Assembly (NCBI GenBank): GCA_963766295.1
Contig: CAVXYW010000002.1
Location: 1-64,000 of the forward strand
Source of the DNA: JBBDRJ01 sp963766295
GTDB lineage: Bacteria > Actinomycetota > JAICYB01
Direction: 5' to 3'
Length of the DNA stretch: 64,000 nt
The first letter of the stretch is position 1; each line of letters starts with the position of its first letter. The notes beneath the pieces are model-generated. The model did no database searches. It was not told the DNA's origin and worked only from the letters and a program-made list of their open reading frames with translations. Of the stretch, positions 8,772 through 17,227 are shown piece after piece. The translations under genes and the position numbers were made by a program.

Positions 8772-9710
8772 CTAGTCGTCGTGCCGGAAGCCGACCAGGT
8801 CGCGGCGCGCCGGGTGGCGCAGCTTAGCGATCGCTTTTGCTTCCAGCTGACGGATCCGCTCCCGCGTCAGGTTGAACTCCTTGCCGACCTGCTCGAGGGT
8901 TCGTTCCCGTCCATCTACTAGCCCGAAACGCAGCTCGAGGATCTTCCTCTCCCGAGTGCCCAAGGTGTCGAGGATCTCGCGGAGCTCGTCCGACGACCTC
9001 GCCCTGACGGCAGCCTCTAGCGGGCCCTCGTCGGTCAGGTCGGGGAGGAGCTCGTGCAGCTCTCCCTCGCCGTCGTCGCCGATCGGCGTCGAAAGGGAGA
9101 CCGTGTCCATCGCCGTCTGCTTGTAGAAGGTCAGCTGTTCGACGTCTATCTCCAGAGCCTTCGCCAGTTCTTCGTCTGTGGGGTCGCGTCCGAGATCGGC
9201 GGCCATGTCGGCCTGGATCCGGCGCAGACGATTCACGACCTCAGCTACATGGACGGGCAACCGGATCGTCCTCGACCGGTCGGCCAGGCCTCTTGAGATT
9301 CCCTGGCGGATCCACCACGTCGCGTACGTCGAGAACTTGAAGCCGCGTCGCCAGTCGTACTTCTCGACGGCGCGAAGGAGCCCGAGGTTCCCGTCCTGGA
9401 TCAGGTCGAGAAGTGGGAGTCCGAATCCTTGGTACCGGCGAGCGATGGACACAACCAAACGTAGGTTCGCTTCGATGAAAGCCCGCTGCGCTCTTGCACC
9501 TTCGTGCATCTGCCTGCGCAGGGTCTCCTTCGTCTTTTCGGACAGCGAGCCGTTGGACTTCTCGATGCGCTTGGCCGCTTTGACCCCGGCCTCGATCGCT
9601 TTGGCGAGTGAGACTTCTTCGTCCGCGGCGATGAGCGGATGCCGCCCGATCTCCTGGAGATATACGCGGACGAGATCCTCGCCGACTTCGGCTTCAGCGA
9701 GCTTAGGCAT
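8772..9710 (-). CDS. RNA polymerase sigma factor, sigma-70 family (RpoD/SigB-like)
   Basis: A 312-residue sigma factor. Region 1.2 is VRVYLQEIGRHPLI near the start, region 2 includes ANLRLVVSIARRYQGFGLPL, LLDLIQDGNLGLLRAVEKYD and FSTYATWWIRQGISR, and region 4 ends LTRERIRQLEAKAIAKLR, a complete -35-binding helix-turn-helix. No region 1.1 and a short region 1.2-2 spacer (AIEAGVKAAKRIEKSNG) make it shorter than most primary sigma factors, so it may be a group 2 factor like actinobacterial SigB, or a compact primary factor. I chose ATG 9710, at MPKLAEAEVGEDL, because the longer frame upstream has no family resemblance. No clear Shine-Dalgarno is present, so a leaderless message is possible. Confidence 0.88.
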   Translation of the reverse strand: MPKLAEAEVGEDLVRVYLQEIGRHPLIAADEEVSLAKAIEAGVKAAKRIEKSNGSLSEKTKETLRRQMHEGARAQRAFIEANLRLVVSIARRYQGFGLPLLDLIQDGNLGLLRAVEKYDWRRGFKFSTYATWWIRQGISRGLADRSRTIRLPVHVAEVVNRLRRIQADMAADLGRDPTDEELAKALEIDVEQLTFYKQTAMDTVSLSTPIGDDGEGELHELLPDLTDEGPLEAAVRARSSDELREILDTLGTRERKILELRFGLVDGRERTLEQVGKEFNLTRERIRQLEAKAIAKLRHPARRDLVGFRHDD

Positions 9711-9829
9711 GGAGCCCGCAGGCGTATGAGACGAACAAAACGGGGCTCCTGTCTTCGGAAGGAGCCTCATCCTACGGGAAACTCCTCCCGGGCGGGCGCG
9801 ACAGGTTTTCGCTGCGCTTCGATGCGGTT

Positions 9830-10762
9830 CTAGAAGCTTCGCTTTCGCCGTCGTTCGCGGAAACGCCGAGCGATCAAAAGAACGATTGCTCCGCTGACGA
9901 CGATCGCTGAAAGGTTGATCCCGAGCTGTGCCGCTGCCCGGCCGGCGTCCCCCCAAGCTTCGTATGCCGCGGCCACACCGACGTTGGACGCCGCCGGGAT
10001 CGTCGTCACCGAAACGAGAACGCCAAGAAGTGCTCCGGACTTCGCGCTGACGAGAGCGAGCATCCCGGCCACGCCGGCCAGTAGCGCAACGATCACCGAG
10101 TACCAGTTCGGTCGCGCGATGAACAGCGTCAGCTCGTGTTCGGCTGGATGCAGGACGTCCGGTGCGAGATCCGATTGAAGTAGGACGAGAGTCAGCAGAG
10201 CCGACGCAAGGATGGCGATCGGGAATCCGAAGGCCAGTGCTTTAAGCGATTCGAGGGCGCGCTTAGGTCGTCGTTCGACGAGCCCGACGCAGATGCCGGC
10301 AAGTGGTCCGTACTCGGGGCCGACGATCATCGCCCCGATGATCAGGACGATCGAGTCGGTGATGATCCCGATCGCTCCGATGAGCGTCGCAACGGTGATG
10401 AAGATCAGGTAGGACCAGGAAAGCGTCGCGCTCTCCGAAACCCGGCTGGACACCTCTTCCCAAACGATCGCGTCGGCCGGTAAGCCGGGAGCTGCGCGCT
10501 CGGCCTCTTCCGCGTGGCTGGAAATGGATGCGTCTACGTTCTCGATAGCGATGGAGCCTCGGGTCTCCAGGCCGAGTTCAGTGAGCCGGTCGAGCACCGT
10601 GCTCGCCTCTTCTTTGGCGCAATCGCAGGAGATGAGGTCGCCCGCCGGTTTGTAGGCCGCGTTCGGCAGGTGCCAGAGATTGGTCACCTCGGGGGCGGCG
10701 CGAAGGATCTCGAGAACTTCAGGGACGAGATCGGTCGGGACGATCAGCCGGACGTGGATCAC
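9830..10762 (-). CDS. DUF389 membrane protein
   Basis: A 310-residue protein with a soluble N-terminal domain of about 110 residues (MIHVRLIVPTDLVPEVLEIL, then CDCAKEEASTVLDRL), which resembles an ACT-like regulatory fold, and about six membrane segments after SESATLSWSYLIFITVATLI. The repeated small-residue motifs SIVLIIGAMIVGPEYGPLAG and the following ERRPKRALES loop are the hallmark of DUF389 (TIGR00341). The function of the family is not established. It lies 33 bp downstream of the ABC ATPase on the same strand and could be cotranscribed with the exporter. Confidence 0.85.
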   Translation of the reverse strand: MIHVRLIVPTDLVPEVLEILRAAPEVTNLWHLPNAAYKPAGDLISCDCAKEEASTVLDRLTELGLETRGSIAIENVDASISSHAEEAERAAPGLPADAIVWEEVSSRVSESATLSWSYLIFITVATLIGAIGIITDSIVLIIGAMIVGPEYGPLAGICVGLVERRPKRALESLKALAFGFPIAILASALLTLVLLQSDLAPDVLHPAEHELTLFIARPNWYSVIVALLAGVAGMLALVSAKSGALLGVLVSVTTIPAASNVGVAAAYEAWGDAGRAAAQLGINLSAIVVSGAIVLLIARRFRERRRKRSF

Positions 10763-10795
10763 GCAAGCGCCATCGTACCCGCCGCTTTGGGCGGG

Positions 10796-11485
10796 CTATT
10801 CGCTGCTTCGCGTGCGGCGTGCGGGCTTCGTCCGGCCGTCCTCTATCTGCAGCGTTCGTGAAGCAGCTCGTGTGATGGCTCGGTCGTGTGTTGCGACGAT
10901 CAGCGTCGCTCCGTGCTCGCCGGACAGCCAGGCCAGCAGCTCGATCACTTCCTTGCCGGTTTTGGTGTCGAGATTTCCCGTCGGTTCGTCGGCCAGGATC
11001 ACGCGCGGCTCGTTGGCGAGTGCTCTTGCGATAGCCACGCGTTGTTGCTCGCCGCCGGAGAGCTCGCTCGGTGCGTGCGTTGCGCGTTCGGCCAGTCCGA
11101 CTTCCTCGAGACGGGACATGGCTACTTCGCGGCGATCGGCCTTCTTCATCTTTAGTGGAGCCAGCGCGGCCTCGATGTTCTGTTGGGCGGTGAGCGTCGG
11201 GATCAGGTTGAACTGTTGGAAAACGAAGCCGAAGGTTTTGAGCCGGAGGTCGGCGAGGTCGGTGTCGTTGATAGCGCCGAGGTCTCGTCCTTCGAAAGAG
11301 ACGACTCCTTGTGTGGGACGGTCCATGCCGCCGAGCAATTGGAGGAGCGTCGACTTGCCGGATCCGGACGGGCCCACCAGCGAAAGGAACTCGCCTTCCT
11401 TTATGGACATCGAGATCGCGTCCACCGCATGCACTTCGCGGGAGCCCTGCTTGTACGTTCTCGAAACCTGCTCCAGTTCGAACAT
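10796..11485 (-). CDS. ABC exporter ATP-binding subunit (MacB/LolD-like)
   Basis: A 229-residue ATPase. Walker A is GPSGSGKST, the Q-loop is FGFVFQQFNLIPTLTA, the signature is LSGGEQQR, and Walker B with the following loop is VILADEPTGNLDTKTG. The EPTGNLD variant and FQQFNLIPTL are diagnostic for the MacB/LolD/FtsE class, which works with FtsX-like permeases to move lipoproteins, peptides or drugs out of or across the membrane. Its ATG begins immediately after the permease TAG, which supports a two-gene transporter. Confidence 0.92.
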   Translation of the reverse strand: MFELEQVSRTYKQGSREVHAVDAISMSIKEGEFLSLVGPSGSGKSTLLQLLGGMDRPTQGVVSFEGRDLGAINDTDLADLRLKTFGFVFQQFNLIPTLTAQQNIEAALAPLKMKKADRREVAMSRLEEVGLAERATHAPSELSGGEQQRVAIARALANEPRVILADEPTGNLDTKTGKEVIELLAWLSGEHGATLIVATHDRAITRAASRTLQIEDGRTKPARRTRSSE

Positions 11486-13154
11486 CTAGCCCACATCCCT
11501 CATCGCATCGGCCGGGCGCAGGCGCGAGGCGCGCATGCTGCCGATGACTCCGGCGAGGACACCGCCGACGAGCGCCAGGCCCACGGCGAGGACCACCATC
11601 CACGGCTTCACCGGCGCGTTGAGCGAGACCACTTGCGACGCAGCGCTCGCCGCTTGGTTGCCGGCGCCGCCGAGACCGAAGACGAACGGTCCGCGGGGGC
11701 CGGGGCCGGCTTGGTTCGATGCGCTTTCGGCAGTGAGCTCCGGTGCGAACGCGCCGATGGCAGCAGCGGCACCGAGACCGATGCCTGCGCCGACGATTCC
11801 TCCGATGACACCGACCACTGCGGATTCGGCGAGCACCTGACGGACGACCAGCCACGGCCGCCACCCGATCGCCTTCAAGCGTTCCGAGCTCTCGGACTCG
11901 CTTCGCGACGCCGCCGAGCGTGAGCAGACTCGCGAGCGCGAAGGCGGCGACGAGGGCGACGATCGCGAGAACGAGGCCGAGGCTGCGCGCAAGGTTCGCG
12001 GAGTCGACCAGCGAGCCGGACACCTGCTCGGCGAGGTCCTCGGCGTTGGAGACTTGGGAGCCGTCGACTTCGGTTTCGATCTGCTTGGAAACGCTCTCGA
12101 CCTTGGACGCGTCGTCGGTGCGGACGAGCATCACGTTGGATCGTCCATCCCTCTTGGAGACTTCTTGAAGTTGCTCGAGATCCATGTAGACGTCGGCGGT
12201 CTGTCCACCGAGCGGCGGCTTAACGATGCCGACGACCTTCAGGTCTTTGCCGCCGAGCTTGATCGTCTCGCCGACTTCGATCTCGTTGCGCTCGGCGTAC
12301 GTCTCGGAAACCATCGCTTCGTCCGCGCCGGTTATGAAGCGTCCCTCGGTGACTTCGTTGGCACTGATGACGTTGATCTTGGCGTCCGGCTCGATGCCGG
12401 TGACGGTGAACGAGTTGGTCTTGATGTCGGTGGATGGGTTGTCGACCTGTTCGCGGATGAGTCTGCGCGGGACGGCGATGGCTGCTCCGCCCTTCAAGCG
12501 TTCGGGAAGGCATTCCTCCAATGGACCGCCGAAACGCACCTCGCCTTGGCCGGGTTGGCCACCGGGCTCGGGCTGCTGGTTGACCTGCGGGCCGCGATCC
12601 ACTTCTGCGCGGTCCTCGAGGCATTTGGTGAACGCTTCGCGTTCTGCGTCCGTCATCGGTTGTTGCTCGATGGTGTCGCCGCCGGTCTCGATCTCGGCGA
12701 AGATCTCGGGCACGGTTCCTTCCTGATGCGTGACGTTAAGAGATAACGCTCGGGCGACGGCGGAGACATCGTCGTTGGCTGCGACCTTCTCCGTGTCGGT
12801 GTCCGGGAACGTCAGCTGGCTCGCGGTGAACAGATCGTTGGAGAACTTCTCTCCCGGCTCCCCGAGCTTGGAGAGATCGGTTCCCAGTCCCGCGTTCTCC
12901 GCGAGAAGTTCGGCCGCTTGGCCGGGGTCGCGCTGACCGTCCTCACTACGGGGCTCGGCGGGACGCGTAACGGTGAGGTCGGTGGCGACCCCGGCCAGGG
13001 GGCCGAGGACTTCCTTCTGTGCTTGATCCAGTCCGTCGCCGAGAGCGGTAACGGCGACGACGAGCGCTACCCCCAGCCCGAGGCCGAGCGCGGTGAGGAT
13101 CGTCCGGCCCTTTCGGCGCAGCAACTCCTGGCGGAGGTAGGTCGCGAAGAACAT
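11486..13154 (-). CDS. ABC exporter permease (FtsX/MacB-like), one frame change
   Basis: About 555 residues after dropping one base in CCTTCAAG (11872-11879). N-terminal membrane helix FATYLRQELLRRKGRTILTA followed by LGLGLGVALVVAVTALGDGL, then a large extracytoplasmic domain of roughly 300 residues rich in acidic and Gly residues (MacB_PCD type), then LVLAIVALVAAFALASLLTL and, in the other frame, AIGWRPWLVVRQVLAESAVV and further helices ending SRLRPADAMRDVG. The sequence VRELGTL+KAIGW across the join matches the conserved FtsX loop, so the protein was continuous. Stop TAG abuts the ATPase ATG. Likely exports a hydrophobic or envelope-associated substrate; none can be named. Confidence 0.85.
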
Positions 13155-13252
13155 TCCAGCAGTTCAGCACACGAAGCTGAGAGCCGAGTTAAGCCGTGCA
13201 GACTCTTACCTTTCTCTAATGGGCGTTTCAGCTTCGCCCGAGCTACCCGGCG

Positions 13253-13264
13253 TACCTTTTGTTC
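13253..13264 (+). promoter_or_regulatory. Candidate leaderless promoter of the response regulator
   Basis: TACCTT at 13253-13258 fits an actinobacterial -10 hexamer (TANNNT) and ends seven bases before the ATG at 13265. No Shine-Dalgarno sequence is present between them. This is the geometry of a leaderless mRNA whose first base is the A of the ATG. No convincing -35 is visible. Confidence 0.35.
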
Positions 13265-13966
13265 ATGTCCGAAAGTGGAAAGCCCGTTGTACTGGTTGCC
13301 GAGGACGATCGCGCCGTGCGCGAATCGCTCGAGCGGGCGTTGGTGATCGAGGGTTACGAGGTTTTAACGAGCCCGGACGGGGCCGACGCGATCCAGCGAG
13401 CTTTGAACGATTCTCCGGACGCCATCGTGCTGGACGTGATGATGCCGCACGTCGACGGACTCGAAGCTTGCCGCCGTTTGCGGGCGGTCGGCAATAGGAC
13501 GCCCGTGTTGATGCTCACCGCCCGTGAGACGGTGGCCGATCGCGTTGCCGGTTTGGACGCGGGCGCGGACGACTACGTCGTGAAGCCCTTCGCGCTGGAG
13601 GAATTGCTGGCGCGGTTGCGCGCATTGATGCGACGCACTTCTTTGGGGGACCAGGAAGAAGCGTTGCGCGTGAGCGACCTAGTCTTGGATCCGGAAACGC
13701 GCGAAGTGACGCGGGCCGGACGGGCGATCGATCTCACGAAGACTGAGTTCTCGTTGCTCGAGCTGCTGATGGCGAACGTCGGTCGGGTGCTTGAGCGCGC
13801 CGTCATATACGAGCGCATCTGGGGGTACGACTTCGGTCCCACCTCTAATTCGCTCGAGGTCTACATCGGATATCTGAGGCGAAAGACCGAAGAGGACGGA
13901 GACCAGCGGCTCCTTCATACAGTTCGCGGGGTCGGTTACGTGATCCGGGAGCCGAAGAAGTCGTGA
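13265..13966 (+). CDS. OmpR-family response regulator (MprA-like)
   Basis: A 233-residue regulator. The receiver domain has acidic pocket VAEDD (residues 11-15), the phosphoacceptor Asp57 in IVLDVMMPHVDG and the Lys in YVVKPFALEELLARLRAL. The C-terminal winged helix contains LTKTEFSLLELLMANVGRVL and the recognition helix NSLEVYIGYLRRKTE, ending HTVRGVGYVIRE. It would bind DNA as a dimer when phosphorylated by the kinase encoded next, whose GTG overlaps its stop (GTGA). A longer TTG start at 13259 adds only two residues. The pair resembles mycobacterial MprAB, which senses envelope stress. Confidence 0.93.
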   Translation: MSESGKPVVLVAEDDRAVRESLERALVIEGYEVLTSPDGADAIQRALNDSPDAIVLDVMMPHVDGLEACRRLRAVGNRTPVLMLTARETVADRVAGLDAGADDYVVKPFALEELLARLRALMRRTSLGDQEEALRVSDLVLDPETREVTRAGRAIDLTKTEFSLLELLMANVGRVLERAVIYERIWGYDFGPTSNSLEVYIGYLRRKTEEDGDQRLLHTVRGVGYVIREPKKS

Positions 13967-15480
13967 GCTTGCGAGAGCCGGACATGCCGCCGGAGTCGGG
14001 TGCGTCCCGATCTTTCCTCGAGCGTTTCGGATCCCTGAAGGAGGCCTTGAGTCCGTCCGGAGTTCGTGACGTCACGGGACGGCGGTCGAGTCTGCGCGCG
14101 CGCATCGCGTTGCTGACGGCGGGAGCCGTCGCCGTGGCGGTCATCGGAGTCGCGGCTACGGCGTGGGTGATGGTCCGCAACGAGTTGCGCAACCAGGTGG
14201 ACAATCGCTTGATCGGTCTGGCGCGTGAACTCGCGCGTGCTCCGGTTCCCTTTGGTTTGGACAGCCCGGTCGGCGAGTTGTTCGCGCGTCCGGGGCCGGG
14301 TTTCGGCTTCGACAACGCGATCCAGATCATCGACGACGACGGCCGCGTGTTGGTGCCGGCCACACAGGCGGCTCCGCTTCCTGTTTCGCAGCGGGACAGG
14401 GAGGTGGCGTCCGGCGGCGGCGAGGCCTACTTGCACGACGTGCGCGTCGAGGGTGCGCACGTTCGGGTGATCACCGTCCCGATGCGGCAAGGAGGAGCGC
14501 TGCAGCTCGCCAGAAGCATGAGCGAGGTGGACGGAACGCTGCGGAGCTTGGTGCTGATCCTCGTTCTGATGTCGGCTGTTGGTGTGGGTTTGGCCGCAGC
14601 GGCCGGACTTCTTGTTGCGCGCGGTGCGTTGCGGCCTGTTCAGCGTTTAACGGATGCCGCCGAGCACGTGGCGCGGACACAGGAGCTCGACGCCGCGATC
14701 GAGGTTGATCGCGGCGACGAGCTCGGAAGACTGGCCGCAAGCTTCAACTCGATGTTGCGTGCACTGGGTGCCTCGCGCGAGCAGCAACGGCGGTTGGTTG
14801 CCGACGCGTCGCACGAATTGCGCACTCCTTTGACTTCGCTGCGCACCAACGTAGAGGTGCTCGCGCGAGGCACCAACCTCGCGCCAGACGAGCGGGAGCG
14901 TTTGCTCGCCGACCTGACCGGAGAGCTCGAGGAGCTCTCCGCCCTGGTCGCCGAGCTCGTCGAGCTGGCGACCGAGTCACAGGTGTCCGCGGAGGATCCG
15001 CAGGACGTTCGCTTGGATGAGTTGGCGACGAGCGTTGTCGAGCGAGCGAGGCGTCGGACGGGGCAAACCATCGAATTGGTGGCAGAGCCGAGCGTGGTTA
15101 GTGGCCGTCCGACGGGCTTGGAACGCGCGATCAGGAATCTGGTCGATAACGCTTGTAAGTGGAATCCCGTCGGTGAGTCGATCCATGTAGTTGTTCGCGG
15201 AACGCGCGTCGAAGTCCGCGACCGGGGGCCGGGGATCGACGAGGCGGATCGTCCTCATGTCTTCGATCGCTTCTACAGATCGGACGCGGCGCGGGCGATG
15301 TCCGGATCTGGTTTGGGCTTGGCGATCGTCCGGCAAGTGGTCGAGGCGCACGGCGGCACGGTGTTCGCCGAGGCGGCCGAGGGCGGCGGTGCGGTGGTCG
15401 GCTTCGAGCTTCCGGCCGAAGAAGAAGCGGTCGGCGGAAGAACTCGCGACAGAGGAGCGACGGAAGCACGTTCGATGTAG
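13963..15480 (+). CDS. Sensor histidine kinase (MprB-like)
   Basis: A 505-residue membrane kinase. One membrane helix lies at about residues 46-70 and a second at 195-219, flanking an extracytoplasmic sensor domain of about 125 residues. A HAMP linker (ARGALRPVQRLTDAAEHVA) precedes the H-box DASHELRTPLTSLR with phosphorylated His284. The N-box is RNLVDNACKWNPVG, G1 is VRDRGPGID and G2 is GSGLGLAIVRQVVEAHGG. GTG start overlaps the regulator stop by 4 bp, so the two are co-translated. After the catalytic domain the tail (EEEAVGGRTRDRGATEARSM) is not conserved, and coding-like sequence continues beyond the stop in another frame. Confidence 0.93.
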   Translation: MSLREPDMPPESGASRSFLERFGSLKEALSPSGVRDVTGRRSSLRARIALLTAGAVAVAVIGVAATAWVMVRNELRNQVDNRLIGLARELARAPVPFGLDSPVGELFARPGPGFGFDNAIQIIDDDGRVLVPATQAAPLPVSQRDREVASGGGEAYLHDVRVEGAHVRVITVPMRQGGALQLARSMSEVDGTLRSLVLILVLMSAVGVGLAAAAGLLVARGALRPVQRLTDAAEHVARTQELDAAIEVDRGDELGRLAASFNSMLRALGASREQQRRLVADASHELRTPLTSLRTNVEVLARGTNLAPDERERLLADLTGELEELSALVAELVELATESQVSAEDPQDVRLDELATSVVERARRRTGQTIELVAEPSVVSGRPTGLERAIRNLVDNACKWNPVGESIHVVVRGTRVEVRDRGPGIDEADRPHVFDRFYRSDAARAMSGSGLGLAIVRQVVEAHGGTVFAEAAEGGGAVVGFELPAEEEAVGGRTRDRGATEARSM

Positions 15481-15820
15481 AGCCCGGCGACAGCGAAGAG
15501 GTTGCCGAGACGGAAACAGAAGTGGTTGTCGAGACTGAAACATCGGAGGTCTTGCCGACGGAAGAGGAGACCTCGAATCCGGCACCGTCACCATGGCTGG
15601 ACGGTGCTAGTGAAGTCTTCCGGAGCACTGTCCCAAAGTGGTGACGGTTGAGAATTTCGACCAAGATGATCGGCGCCAGTCGTTGAGTTCGCGGCCAACG
15701 CAGGCGTTCGCAGCGAATTCACGAAGAGTTTGCGCTCAAGTGAATTCGATGAGCCCACTGTGACTGCTAACCGTGTAGGGTTGTCCTTGTAATAGCTCGC
15801 TGTACGAGCGTTCGCCAGGT
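15481..15820 (+). other. Intergenic stretch with coding-like acidic repeat
   Basis: This gap is the longest without an annotated gene. In a frame shifted by -1 from the kinase, codons from 15468 to TGA near 15645 encode an acidic low-complexity run that includes VAETETEVVVETETSEV and TEEETSNPAPSPWL. Bases 15501-15524 and 15525-15548 are an imperfect 24-bp tandem repeat (eight codons each). No start codon with a Shine-Dalgarno sequence precedes it. It could be a frameshifted extension of the kinase, or the remnant of a separate protein. The rest, 15650-15820, holds no feature I can name apart from the leader of the helicase gene. Confidence 0.4.
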
Positions 15821-15837
15821 GCGAATTACGCGCCGGC

Positions 15838-15870
15838 GGGGCCTTTCGGGCCCACACATCGAGTGGGCCC
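15838..15870 (+). promoter_or_regulatory. Competing hairpins in the helicase leader
   Basis: GGGCCCAC at 15848-15855 pairs perfectly with GTGGGCCC at 15863-15870 around a 7-base loop (8 bp). The left arm also pairs with upstream sequence: GGGCC at 15839-15843 with GGCCC at 15849-15853 around TTTCG. The two hairpins are mutually exclusive because both use 15849-15853. The structure ends 18 bases before the Shine-Dalgarno GGAG (15889-15892) of a DEAD-box RNA helicase. Such helicases are often cold-induced, so a temperature- or helicase-responsive switch is a reasonable inference. Confidence 0.5.
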
Positions 15871-15899
15871 ACCCACCTTTCGCAGAACGGAGTACCGCT

Positions 15900-17219
15900 T
15901 TGTCTCGAAATACCTTTAGTGATCTCGGCGTGCCTGCCGACCTCACCAACGTCCTAGAACGGCGCGGCTTCAAAAGCCCGTTTCCGATCCAGGCGGCGAC
16001 CCTGCCCGACGCCCTAGCTGGGCGTGACATTTGTGGGCGGGCGCCGACCGGGTCCGGCAAAACGCTGGCCTTTGGCCTGGCGCTAGCTGCGCGCACCAAG
16101 CGTGCACAGAACAAGAGGCCGACAGCTCTCGTGTTGGTTCCAACACGAGAGCTGGCGGCCCAGGTCGAACGCGATCTGAAACCGCTGGCCGACGCGCGCA
16201 AGCTGCGCGTCGCCACGGTTTACGGCGGCGTCGGCTACCAGCCGCAGCGAAATGCCTTGCGGCGCGGCGTCGAGATCCTCGTCGCCTGTCCCGGACGACT
16301 CGAAGACCTTCTCGAGCAGCGCGAGCTCGTCCTGTCCGACGTATCGACCGTCGTCGTGGACGAAGCCGATCGCATGGCCGACATGGGATTCCTTCCCGCG
16401 GTCAAGCGTCTGCTCGACCAGACCCGCAAGGACCGCCAGACGATGCTCTTCTCGGCGACGCTCGACGGCGACGTCGACGTCCTCATCAAGCGCTACCAGC
16501 GTGATCCGAAACGACACCAGGTCGCGACGCCGGAAGAAGAGCAGGGCGAGGTTCGCCACATGTTCTGGAAGGCCGAGCGCGACGAGCGCGTGCAATTGAC
16601 CGCTCAACTCATCGGAACCCATCAATCCGCGATCGTCTTCTGTCGGACGCGCCACGGCGCAGATCGCCTCGCGAAGCAGCTCTCGCGATCGGGCGTCGAA
16701 TCGGTTGCCATCCACGGTGCGCGCAGCCAGCCGCAGCGGGACGCCGCGCTTCGCGCGTTCACGAATGGAAGAGTCCGTGCGCTCATCGCTACGGACGTCG
16801 CCGCGCGCGGCATCCACGTAGACAATGTTTCCGTGATTGTTCACTTCGATCCGCCGTCCACGCACAAGGACTACGTGCACCGTTCCGGCCGGACAGGACG
16901 GGCGGGAGCGGACGGCAAGGTCGTTTCTCTTGTCGGACGAGAGCACGCTGCGGACGTGAGGCAGATCCAGAAGGCTTTGCGTTTGCCGCTGCGGGTCGAA
17001 GTACCCGACAAGAGCTCGCTCGGACCGAAGATCGAGATCGCGCCGCGTCCCGTTAGAGATGTGGAGCCGATCGCGACGCATCCTGCTGCCACCAAGAAGA
17101 GGCATGGCGAAAAGCCGTGGCGCCAGGGTCGTCCGCAGGGTGGGCGTCCGGAACGCAACGGCGATCGTCCCGGTCAGAAGAGAAAGCGGACCCAGCGGGA
17201 TCGCCGCCGCTCCGCCTAA
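15900..17219 (+). CDS. DEAD-box ATP-dependent RNA helicase
   Basis: A 439-residue helicase that unwinds short RNA duplexes, likely in ribosome assembly or mRNA decay. Q-motif FKSPFPIQAATLPDAL, motif I APTGSGKT (residues 48-55), motif Ia PTRELA, motif II VDEADRMADMGF, motif III SAT, motif V ATDVAARGIHVDNV and motif VI HRSGRTGR are all intact. A basic tail of about 70 residues (KKRHGEKPWRQGRPQGGRPE and following) is a typical RNA-binding extension. I chose TTG 15900 because GGAG sits seven bases upstream and the protein then begins NTFSDLGVP, as relatives do; the longer frame covers the structured leader. TypA follows after 8 bp. Confidence 0.92.
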   Translation: MSRNTFSDLGVPADLTNVLERRGFKSPFPIQAATLPDALAGRDICGRAPTGSGKTLAFGLALAARTKRAQNKRPTALVLVPTRELAAQVERDLKPLADARKLRVATVYGGVGYQPQRNALRRGVEILVACPGRLEDLLEQRELVLSDVSTVVVDEADRMADMGFLPAVKRLLDQTRKDRQTMLFSATLDGDVDVLIKRYQRDPKRHQVATPEEEQGEVRHMFWKAERDERVQLTAQLIGTHQSAIVFCRTRHGADRLAKQLSRSGVESVAIHGARSQPQRDAALRAFTNGRVRALIATDVAARGIHVDNVSVIVHFDPPSTHKDYVHRSGRTGRAGADGKVVSLVGREHAADVRQIQKALRLPLRVEVPDKSSLGPKIEIAPRPVRDVEPIATHPAATKKRHGEKPWRQGRPQGGRPERNGDRPGQKRKRTQRDRRRSA

Positions 17220-17227
17220 GGACACTC

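Noticed and set aside
13219..13346. Alternative earlier frame before the response regulator
   Set aside because: The receiver domain starts at ATG 13265; the other frame is out of phase with it.
16083..17225. A 380-codon minus-strand frame over the DEAD-box helicase
   Set aside because: All helicase motifs lie on the plus strand; the minus frame has no domain.
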